Source of the DNA: an uncultured Sphingomonadaceae bacterium
GTDB taxonomy: Bacteria > Pseudomonadota > Alphaproteobacteria > Sphingomonadales > Sphingomonadaceae
Length of the DNA: 64,000 nucleotides
Direction: 5' to 3'
Assembly: GCA_947499975.1 (NCBI GenBank)
Contig: CANMQE010000003.1
Location: 124,001 to 188,000 of the forward strand
A program made the position numbers and the translations under genes. Under the pieces are notes generated by a model. It did no database searches, was not told the origin of the DNA, and saw only the letters and a program-made list of their open reading frames with translations. Numbering within the stretch: position 1 is the stretch's first letter; every line of letters begins with the position of its first letter. Positions 1 to 6,367 of this stretch are shown here, in pieces.

Positions 1-521
1 GCGCGGAAGGCCAGCATCGTGTCATGCGTCCAGCCGAACCGGCGCATGTTGTGCACCTCGCGGAAAACCAGCACGCGGTCTGCCGTTCTGGCCAGTGCAT
101 CGAGATCGTCATCGGTGTTGAGACCGATTACATTCGCGCCTTCGTCCCCCACCCACTCGGCAGCATCGGCCGGAATGCGCATGGCGGCGTTGCGATACAT
201 GTCCCAGTATCCGGTGAGTTCGGGGTGAAGCTCAGGGTTCAGGCCGACATAGGTGCCGTCCTCGCCCAGATAGGGGATCAGCACGCGCGAATACCAGCCG
301 CCTGCCGGCATGTAGTCCACCACCGTCATACCCGGTTCGACACCGAAGAATTCCAGCGTTTCGGCAGGATTGCGATGCGCATCGCGTGCACGGTCTTCAT
401 CGCGGCGCGGGTTTTCCAGCACGCTGGCAATCTCGGCAGCTGGCGCGGCGGCGTGGTGATCCGCCAGCGCGGGGGTGGAGATCGCCAGGCTGGCGGCGGC
501 GAGACAGAGCAGTGCGCGCAT
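1..521 (-). CDS. Exported SAM-dependent methyltransferase homologue, 3' end cut by window edge
   Basis: The minus-strand frame opens with ATG at 521-519, which overlaps the TGA of the upstream gene (TGATG), and stays open to base 1, so the C-terminus is missing. Translation begins MRALLCLAAASLAIS and has a typical cleavable signal peptide ending near ALADHHA. It continues with an RNPAETLEFFGVEPGMTVVD segment and a GGWYSRVL glycine-rich segment that looks like the SAM-binding loop. It is clearly paralogous to the next gene (same RNPAETL-FF-VEP core), so the pair is a tandem duplication read from one transcript. Family assignment (class I SAM methyltransferase fold) comes from the core motif. 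The substrate is unknown and secretion is predicted only. Confidence 0.8.
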   Translation of the reverse strand, partial: MRALLCLAAASLAISTPALADHHAAAPAAEIASVLENPRRDEDRARDAHRNPAETLEFFGVEPGMTVVDYMPAGGWYSRVLIPYLGEDGTYVGLNPELHPELTGYWDMYRNAAMRIPADAAEWVGDEGANVIGLNTDDDLDALARTADRVLVFREVHNMRRFGWTHDTMLAFR

Positions 522-1330
522 CAGTCGGCCTTTCTGAAAAGCAGGGTCATCCGGTCGCTCTCGCCGATGTCCAGCATCCGCTGGCGTTCCGCATCTCCGC
601 CGCCCAGCACGGGTGGCAACGTCCATACGCCGCCCGGCCAGTTTGCCGGATCATCGGGGTTGGCGTTGATCTCGGAAACGGCCACCAGCTCGAACCCGTT
701 GATGGCGAACAGGCGGATCACGTCGGCCTGCCGCAGGTATCCGCGCGAACCGTTGGCATATTCGTAAGCTGCATCCTCGGGCGCGCGGTGCTGCACCACG
801 CCCACCAGGCCATCGTCTGCCAGCAGGCTGCGCATGGAGCGAAGCTGCGTATCGGCGATCTCGTTGTTCAGCATGCCGTGGAGCGAACGGAACACCAGCA
901 CCCTGTCCACCGTGCCCAGCAGCTCCTCGGGAATCTCATCCGTTTCAAAGGCGGTGATGTCGCTCGCCTCGCGGCCCGTCATCTCGGTGGCGGCGGCGAT
1001 GAAGCGTTCGCGCCAGGCGGGCTCTCCCGCTTCGGCGGGGCCGGTATCGGGCTGCATCGCCATGTATTCGCCGGCCGGCGCGATCCAGGGCAGCAGCACG
1101 CGGGTGTACCAGCCGCCGCCGGGGCCGTATTCCACCACGCGCATGGTTGGCTCCACATCGAAGAAGGCCAGCGTCTCTGCCGGGTTGCGATACTGGTCGC
1201 GCGGGGCGTCATCGGCGCGGGCGGTGGATGCCAGCACGTCTTCCAGCGCGGGCGCCTCGGCATGATGATCGGCGAGCGCGGGCGCGGAAATCGCGATGGC
1301 TGCGGCTGCGAGGAAGGGGGTAAAGCGCAC
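521..1330 (-). CDS. Exported class I SAM-dependent methyltransferase homologue
   Basis: 269 aa. Residues 1-20 form a signal peptide (MRFTPFLAAAAIAISAPALA) followed by DHHAEAP. The Rossmann-type SAM loop is seen as VVEYGPGGGWYTRVLLPWI, and a later DRVLVFRSLHGMLN segment fits strand 4 of the fold. It is followed, with a TGATG stop/start overlap, by a truncated paralogue. An exported SAM-methyltransferase homologue is biochemically odd because SAM is cytosolic; such proteins are common in sphingomonad genomes but have no assigned role that I know. The gene points away from msrA, leaving a 99-bp divergent gap. Confidence 0.8.
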   Translation of the reverse strand: MRFTPFLAAAAIAISAPALADHHAEAPALEDVLASTARADDAPRDQYRNPAETLAFFDVEPTMRVVEYGPGGGWYTRVLLPWIAPAGEYMAMQPDTGPAEAGEPAWRERFIAAATEMTGREASDITAFETDEIPEELLGTVDRVLVFRSLHGMLNNEIADTQLRSMRSLLADDGLVGVVQHRAPEDAAYEYANGSRGYLRQADVIRLFAINGFELVAVSEINANPDDPANWPGGVWTLPPVLGGGDAERQRMLDIGESDRMTLLFRKAD

Positions 1331-1429
1331 GAAAGTTCTCCCGGAATGATAATCTCTCGCATTCTACGGTCAGCCGGCGGGATGACAAGCGGACTTAAGA
1401 CCCCATGTTAGCATTCAAAGGAGATCACG

Positions 1430-1957
1430 ATGAGTGAAACGACAATTGTTGCAGGCGGTTGCTTCTGGTGCACCGAGGCCGTGTTCAAGGACGTGATCGG
1501 CGTGGAAAGCGTCGAGAGCGGATATATCGGCGGCGATGCGGAATATCCCACCTACAAACAGGTGTGCACCGGCACCACCGGCCATGCCGAGGGGGTGAAG
1601 GTGACGTTCGATCCCGAAACCGTCTCCCTCACCGAAATCTACGACATGTTCATGGGCACGCACGATCCCAGCCAGCTGAACCGGCAGGGCAACGACGTAG
1701 GCACGCAATATCGCAGCGCCATCTTCCCCATGTCGGACGAGCAGCGGGAAGAGGCGCAGAAGGCCATCGCCCGCTGGAACGAGAGCCACGATGCCGATGC
1801 GGTGACCACCATCGAGGACGGCAAATGGTATCCGGCTGAGGATTACCACCAGGAATACTGGGAAGGCGAAGGTCAGCGTAATCCCTATTGCATGGCCGTG
1901 ATCCCGCCCAAGCTGATGAAGCTGCGCAAGAGCTTTGCCGACAAGGTGAAAAACTAG
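1430..1957 (+). CDS. msrA: Peptide-methionine (S)-S-oxide reductase
   Basis: 175 aa, normal MsrA length. Reduces the S epimer of methionine sulfoxide in proteins and free methionine, repairing oxidative damage in the cytosol. The signature GGCFWCTEAVF places the catalytic cysteine at residue 11, with a second cysteine at 14. The YIGG, GHAEGVKVTFDP and GTQYRSAIF blocks are also family hallmarks. A strong AAAGGAG (1418-1424) precedes the ATG. A Rho-independent terminator follows at 1986-2022. The partner msrB is not adjacent but lies at about 16 kb. Confidence 0.97.
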   Translation: MSETTIVAGGCFWCTEAVFKDVIGVESVESGYIGGDAEYPTYKQVCTGTTGHAEGVKVTFDPETVSLTEIYDMFMGTHDPSQLNRQGNDVGTQYRSAIFPMSDEQREEAQKAIARWNESHDADAVTTIEDGKWYPAEDYHQEYWEGEGQRNPYCMAVIPPKLMKLRKSFADKVKN

Positions 1958-1984
1958 GCGCGCGGTTTACACTAACAACGACTT

Positions 1985-2022
1985 GAAGGGAGGGCTGGCC
2001 GCGAGGCTTGCCTTCCCTTTTT
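1985..2022 (+). terminator. Rho-independent terminator after msrA
   Basis: A 10-bp stem pairs AAGGGAGGGC (1986-1995) with GCCTTCCCTT (2010-2019), with one G-U pair and a 14-nt loop. A run of T (2018-2022) follows. It lies 28 bp after the msrA stop and before the convergent TetR gene. Confidence 0.8.
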
Positions 2023-2038
2023 CCATGAGGCGGAGGCG

Positions 2039-2596
2039 CTAGGCCCTCAGCCCACTTACCAGCGCATCCAGACCGGCGGTGAAGGTCGCATCGAAATCCA
2101 TCATCTGGCGCAGGTAATCGCGCATTGGCCCGTTCGTCTCGAACGTGGTCCATCCCAGGGTGAAGGATATCACGGCGGCCTGGTGCGCCAGTGCGCGCTC
2201 TTCATCCAGGCCCAGCGCGATCAGCGGCGCGGCGATCCTGCCTGCGTGCAGGGGCGCATCCGCCGGAGAGGGCGGGCGGGCCAGTGCGCACAATCTCGCT
2301 CCGTCGCGGCGCGCCGCGAGCTGCGCGTTCAAGACGCGGCCGAACTGCCCCAACCAGTCGCGCCAGTCAGCGGCAGGCCCTGTCCCGGCATAGGCAGCCG
2401 CATATATTTCGCGGGCCATAAGGCCCAGAAGCTCGGCCTTGTCGGTGACGTGCCAGTAAATCGCCGGAGCCTGCACCTCCAGCCTGGCGGCGAGGCGGCG
2501 CATGCTGAGATTTTCCAGCCCCGCTTCCTCCAGCAACTCGAATGCCTCCGCCACGATCTGGCCTCTGCTGAGATTGGGTTGCGCCTGCCGATTCAT
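2039..2596 (-). CDS. TetR family transcriptional regulator
   Basis: 185 aa. The N-terminal helix-turn-helix (about residues 12-58) shows the TetR pattern with LSMRRLAARLEVQAPAIYWH followed by VTDKAELL. The C-terminal part resembles the TetR_C_1-type ligand-binding domain (class E TetR proteins). The gene is divergent from the Rieske oxygenase gene, and a 15-bp perfect inverted repeat (2615-2629) sits between the two, so it most likely represses that gene and itself. The ligand may be an aromatic acid, but nothing in the sequence identifies it. Confidence 0.9.
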   Translation of the reverse strand: MNRQAQPNLSRGQIVAEAFELLEEAGLENLSMRRLAARLEVQAPAIYWHVTDKAELLGLMAREIYAAAYAGTGPAADWRDWLGQFGRVLNAQLAARRDGARLCALARPPSPADAPLHAGRIAAPLIALGLDEERALAHQAAVISFTLGWTTFETNGPMRDYLRQMMDFDATFTAGLDALVSGLRA

Positions 2597-2614
2597 GACT
2601 GACAGCGTTGACTC

Positions 2615-2629
2615 CTTAACAGTGTTAAG
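2615..2629. promoter_or_regulatory. TetR operator in the divergent tetR/Rieske promoter
   Basis: CTTAACAGTGTTAAG is a perfect inverted repeat (7-nt arms, single central base), the size and symmetry usual for a TetR dimer. A TTGACT hexamer at 2608-2613 abuts it on the plus strand and another TTGACT reads on the minus strand at 2633-2628, so binding would block both promoters. Assignment of the protein to the site is inferred from adjacency. Confidence 0.75.
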
Positions 2630-2671
2630 TCAATTTTGGGAGCAGCGATTGCCACTTGGGAGAGTTGCGCT

Positions 2672-3724
2672 TTGAGTTATGTTCGAAACGCCTGGTATGT
2701 GGCCGGTTGGGCGCACGAGCTCGAAACCGACGAGCCGTATGCCATCACCATTCTGGAAGAGCGCATCGTAATCTGGCGGTCCGGCCGCGGCGCAATCCAT
2801 GCGCTGGAAGATCGCTGCGTTCACCGCATGGCCCCGTTGTCGCTGGGCCGTTGCGAGGGAGAGCGGCTGCGCTGCATGTATCACGGGTTGCTGTTCGATC
2901 CCGATGGCCGCGTGGTAGAAATACCGGGGCAGGACAAGATACCGCCGCAGGCGCAGGTAAGGCGCTTTCCGGTGGCAGAGCGGCACAGTTGGCTCTGGAT
3001 CTGGATGGGAGAGCCCGAACTGGCCGATGAAACCCTCATACCACCTGCGGTGGGGCTGGACCATGCCGACTACATCCTGGGCCACGGCCATCTCGATTAC
3101 GCGGCCGAGGCCCGGCTGATCAACGATAACCTCCTCGATTTCAGCCACCTCACCTTCGTCCATGCAGAGAGCTTCGGCGCAGGCCCGCAATTTGCCGAAA
3201 GCCCGGGACGGATCACCCCGCTCGAGCGGGGCATCCGCTACGAACGATGGACCCAGAACACGCTGGGCTCGTCCTCGCGCAAAAGCGAGACGCCGATGGA
3301 CAGCTTCATGTCGTATGATTTCCTTATCCCCGGCGTGCTGCTGATGACCGGCGGCGTCTTCCCGCTGGGTACGGCGAAAGCGATGGGATACGGTCAGCCC
3401 GATTATGACGAGGCCGTCAGCGGTGTCACCTTCACCAGCCAGGCGGTCACGCCGATGAAGGCTGACACGGCGCGCTATTTCTTCTCATGGGGCCCGCACC
3501 GCGATCATGGGGACGAGGCCGTTCGCGACATGCTGATGGGCATCGCCGACAAGGCCTTTGGCGAGGACAAGGTCATGATCGAGGCGCAGCAGCAGGTGAT
3601 CAAAGATACGGCCCATCCGCAAGTGATGCCAACCGCGCACGATCGCGGTGTGACGTTGTTCAACAGGCTGGTGCAGAAACTGGCAAAGGAAGAGCATGCC
3701 GAAGTTCGCGAAGCTGCCGAATAG
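2672..3724 (+). CDS. Rieske [2Fe-2S] aromatic oxygenase, vanillate O-demethylase (VanA) type
   Basis: 350 aa from a TTG start at 2672, chosen because GGGAGAG lies 9 bases upstream and the protein then begins (M)SYVRNAWYVAGW, the usual VanA-type N-terminus; a longer TTG start at 2636 is possible but falls against the operator. The Rieske motif is C49-x-H51 and C68-x2-H71. The mononuclear iron site is NDNLLDFSHLTFVH (H159, H164). Enzymes of this group demethylate methoxylated aromatic acids such as vanillate, or 5,5'-dehydrodivanillate in the LigX group, and release formaldehyde. No ferredoxin reductase partner (VanB-like) is in the window. The exact substrate is unknown; the lignin-type genes further on make a methoxybenzoate likely. 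Confidence 0.85.
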   Translation: MSYVRNAWYVAGWAHELETDEPYAITILEERIVIWRSGRGAIHALEDRCVHRMAPLSLGRCEGERLRCMYHGLLFDPDGRVVEIPGQDKIPPQAQVRRFPVAERHSWLWIWMGEPELADETLIPPAVGLDHADYILGHGHLDYAAEARLINDNLLDFSHLTFVHAESFGAGPQFAESPGRITPLERGIRYERWTQNTLGSSSRKSETPMDSFMSYDFLIPGVLLMTGGVFPLGTAKAMGYGQPDYDEAVSGVTFTSQAVTPMKADTARYFFSWGPHRDHGDEAVRDMLMGIADKAFGEDKVMIEAQQQVIKDTAHPQVMPTAHDRGVTLFNRLVQKLAKEEHAEVREAAE

Positions 3725-3803
3725 CGGGAAACTTGCCATCCTCAAGCGCGCTTGAGTTAATCGGTCTTTCCTAGCGCCGCGGCGGGCCTGCCCGGTTCGC
3801 TGG

Positions 3804-3848
3804 CCCGGCCATGCCTGAAGCCGTTAACCATGGCCGGGAACCGTTTTT
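3804..3848 (+). terminator. Terminator between the Rieske gene and rsmB
   Basis: A perfect 10-bp stem pairs CCCGGCCATG (3804-3813) with CATGGCCGGG (3829-3838), followed by AACCG and TTTTT (3844-3848). It serves the plus-strand Rieske gene. A separate perfect 16-bp palindrome CTCAAGCGCGCTTGAG lies just upstream at 3741-3756, with no loop and no T-run. Confidence 0.7.
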
Positions 3849-3867
3849 GGGAGCGCAAGTGTCAACT

Positions 3868-5109
3868 TCATGTTGTGAAGCGGGCGATGAAGAACCCGTC
3901 GAGCCCGCCTTCGTGTGGCAGCATTCCCGGATCGGTTCGCACCTGTCCGTTTTCCATCGGCTGCAATCCGGCGGGCAGTTCCTCGGCACGGATCGGATCA
4001 GGCTTGAGAATGCAATCGGCCACGATATCCTCGCCCTCCTCCCGCTCCATGGAGCAGGTGGCATACACCAGCGTGCCGCCCGGTTTCAGCCATTCCGCCG
4101 CGCGTGCCAGCATGGCGGATTGCAGCTTTGCCATCTCGGCAATCTGGCGCGGCCCGATGCGGTGGATCACCTCGGGGTGGCGACGGCACGTGCCCGTCGC
4201 CGTGCAGGGCGCATCCAGCAGGATCGCGTCGAACTTGTGCTCAGGCTCCCACTCCAGCGCGTCGGCGATTACGGTGTGCGCGGGCAGCGATACGCGGGCA
4301 AGATTTTCGCGCAGGCGCATCATCCGCTTGGCATGCACATCCAGCGCAGTGACGTCCCATCCAGCGGCGGCCAATTGCATCGTCTTGCCACCCGGCGCGG
4401 CAGCGATATCCAGCACACTCCTGCCGTTACCCGCGCCCAGCAGGCCGGCGGGGATCGTGGCGGCAATATCCTGCACCCACCAGCTCCCCTCGTCATATCC
4501 TGCAAGATCGGAAACGGAGGCGCCGCGCGGCAGGCGCAAATGACCCGGCTCAAGGGTGCTCGCCTGCAGGCGCGTGGCCATCTCGTCCGTCAGCTCAGGC
4601 GCCTTCAGCCGCAGGTCCAGCGGCGGCGGCGCGGCAATGCCGGCGGCGATGGCTTCCAGATCGTACTCCGCCCGCTCTCCCCAGCGCGAAACCACCTGTT
4701 CAGGCAAACTCGGCACGTCCGGCAGCGTGGCCTCCGCGCGGGAGAGGGTGGAGAACACGCCGTGGGCCAGCCGCTTCGGCCCGCCATCCAGCAGCGGCAG
4801 GGCGGTGGCGATCACGGCGTGGGGCGGCGTTTCCAGCCTCAGCCAGCCCGCCAGCATGATGCGCAGCACCATGCGCGCCTTGGCATCGCCTGGCAGCGGG
4901 GTTTTCGTGGCGCTGTCGATCAGCGCATCGAGATCCACCAGCCAGCGCAATACCTCGCCCGCAAGTGCCTTTGCCAGCGCACGGTCCGAGAAAGCGGGCA
5001 GGCCATTGGCCGCGCCGCCAGCCTGCTCCAGCGTTTCGCCACGGCGCAGCACGGCATCGAGCATCTTGAGCGCAGCGCGGCGCGGGAGGAGTCCGGGGGT
5101 CTTGGCCAT
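3868..5109 (-). CDS. rsmB: 16S rRNA (cytosine-5)-methyltransferase, RsmB/NOL1/NOP2/Sun family
   Basis: 413 aa. An N-terminal NusB-like helical domain (about residues 8-130) precedes a SAM-dependent m5C RNA methyltransferase domain. The SAM loop is LDIAAAPGGKT (234-243). The two family cysteines are C302 in DAPCTATGTCRRHPEV and the catalytic C352 in YATCSMEREEGE. RsmB methylates C967 of 16S rRNA. The length is slightly short compared with E. coli RsmB (429 aa). No partner gene shares the operon. Confidence 0.93.
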   Translation of the reverse strand: MAKTPGLLPRRAALKMLDAVLRRGETLEQAGGAANGLPAFSDRALAKALAGEVLRWLVDLDALIDSATKTPLPGDAKARMVLRIMLAGWLRLETPPHAVIATALPLLDGGPKRLAHGVFSTLSRAEATLPDVPSLPEQVVSRWGERAEYDLEAIAAGIAAPPPLDLRLKAPELTDEMATRLQASTLEPGHLRLPRGASVSDLAGYDEGSWWVQDIAATIPAGLLGAGNGRSVLDIAAAPGGKTMQLAAAGWDVTALDVHAKRMMRLRENLARVSLPAHTVIADALEWEPEHKFDAILLDAPCTATGTCRRHPEVIHRIGPRQIAEMAKLQSAMLARAAEWLKPGGTLVYATCSMEREEGEDIVADCILKPDPIRAEELPAGLQPMENGQVRTDPGMLPHEGGLDGFFIARFTT

Positions 5110-5167
5110 GACATGCCCCTAGGGCCAGTTGCGCGCCTGCGCCAGAGCGCCCATGTTATACAGCACT

Positions 5168-5335
5168 ATGAAAAGAGCGACCAAGCGACCCCCCGAAACA
5201 GAAAGCGGATTTGAAAAGCCCGCCTACTGGAACAACAATCCACCGCCCAAGCCGGAAGCGAACGAGGTGGACGAGGAGCTCAGCCCCACCCGCTATGGCG
5301 ACTGGGTGAAGGACGGCATCGCCATCGATTTCTAG
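5168..5335 (+). CDS. Small DUF1674 protein, succinate dehydrogenase assembly factor 4-like
   Basis: 55 aa from ATG 5168 (an ATG at 5153 adds five residues). The C-terminus LSPTRYGDWVKDGIAIDF is the DUF1674/SDHAF4 hallmark. Eukaryotic SDHAF4 binds flavinylated SdhA during complex II assembly, and alphaproteobacterial homologues are assumed to act likewise. The N-terminal half is charged and low complexity. The gene converges on hemH: the two stop codons share the four bases CTAG at 5332-5335. Confidence 0.85.
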   Translation: MKRATKRPPETESGFEKPAYWNNNPPPKPEANEVDEELSPTRYGDWVKDGIAIDF

Positions 5336-6354
5336 ATCCAGCCGCCCAATTCGCGGCGAATGATCGCTTCCAGCATGTTCATGCCGGAATCGCTGGTGTT
5401 GAGACAGGTGAGCGTCGCAAACTGTTCGCCGCCCGCATCCACGAACTGTTCCTTGCCCCTGATGGCCAGTTCTTCCAGCGTTTCCAGGCAATCGGCGGAG
5501 AAGCCCGGCGCGGCAATGGCAAGGCGCTTCGTGCCGCTGCGCGCTTCCTCCTCCAGCGTATCGTCGGTGGCGGGGGTAAGCCATTTTGCAGGGCCGAACC
5601 GGCTCTGGAACGTGGTGAGGATGCGCAGGTCGTCGCGCATCAGTTTCTCTTCCAGCAACCGCGCCGTCTTGCGGCAGTGGCAATGATAGGGATCGCCCAG
5701 TTCCAGCGTGCGCTGCGGCATTCCGTGAAAGCTTAAGAGCAGAACCTCCGGCACGAAATCCAGCGCCGCGATCTGGCGCGTGATATCGCTGGCCAGCGCA
5801 TCGATATAGGCCGGATCATCGTGGTAGGGCGGCAGTGTGCGCAGCGAGGATTGCCAGCGCCTTTCGCGTAGCCAGTCCGCCGCCTTGTCCACCACCGTGG
5901 CCGTGGTGGCGGCGCAATATTGCGGATAGAGCGGGGCCAGCAGGATACGATCGCAGCCCGCGTCCATCAGCTTTTCCAGCTGCGTCGGGATGGACGGCTG
6001 GCCATAGCGCATTGCCCATTCCACCATCACGCCCTCGCCCAGCCGCGCCTGCAACCCTTCTGCCTGGTCGGACGTGATCGCCGCGAGGGGAGAGCCTTTC
6101 TCGGTCCAGACCTCGCGATAGGCGGCGGCGCTCTTCTTCGGGCGGGTGTTGAGAATGATGCCGCGCAGGATCGGCTGCCAGGCGATCTGCGGGATCTCGA
6201 TCACGCGCTTGTCCGACAGGAATTCTCCCAGGTACCGCCGCACCGGGCCTGTCTCCGGCGCATCGGGCGTGCCAAGGTTGACCACGAGAACGCCGATCCT
6301 CCCGCTTCGGACAGGCGCGTGATCGGCGGGAAGCTGTTGCGGCTGGTGAGTCAT
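5332..6354 (-). CDS. hemH: Ferrochelatase
   Basis: 340 aa from ATG at 6354 (MTHQPQQLPADHAPVRSG). Inserts Fe2+ into protoporphyrin IX, the last step of heme b synthesis. Family blocks seen include GVLVVNLGTPDAPE, YPQYCAATTATV, VLLLSFHGMPQRTLELGDPY (with the conserved metal-site histidine in SFHG) and FQSRFGPAKWLTP. It is the third gene of a tight minus-strand run mrp - molybdopterin oxidoreductase - hemH (gap of 13 bp). An upstream in-frame extension exists but lies inside the preceding gene. Confidence 0.96.
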   Translation of the reverse strand: MTHQPQQLPADHAPVRSGRIGVLVVNLGTPDAPETGPVRRYLGEFLSDKRVIEIPQIAWQPILRGIILNTRPKKSAAAYREVWTEKGSPLAAITSDQAEGLQARLGEGVMVEWAMRYGQPSIPTQLEKLMDAGCDRILLAPLYPQYCAATTATVVDKAADWLRERRWQSSLRTLPPYHDDPAYIDALASDITRQIAALDFVPEVLLLSFHGMPQRTLELGDPYHCHCRKTARLLEEKLMRDDLRILTTFQSRFGPAKWLTPATDDTLEEEARSGTKRLAIAAPGFSADCLETLEELAIRGKEQFVDAGGEQFATLTCLNTSDSGMNMLEAIIRRELGGWI

Positions 6355-6367
6355 AGGTCGATCCGGT

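Noticed and set aside
3741-3756. CTCAAGCGCGCTTGAG palindrome as terminator of the Rieske gene
   Set aside because: Perfect palindrome but with no loop and no T-run; the hairpin at 3804-3848 is a better terminator.
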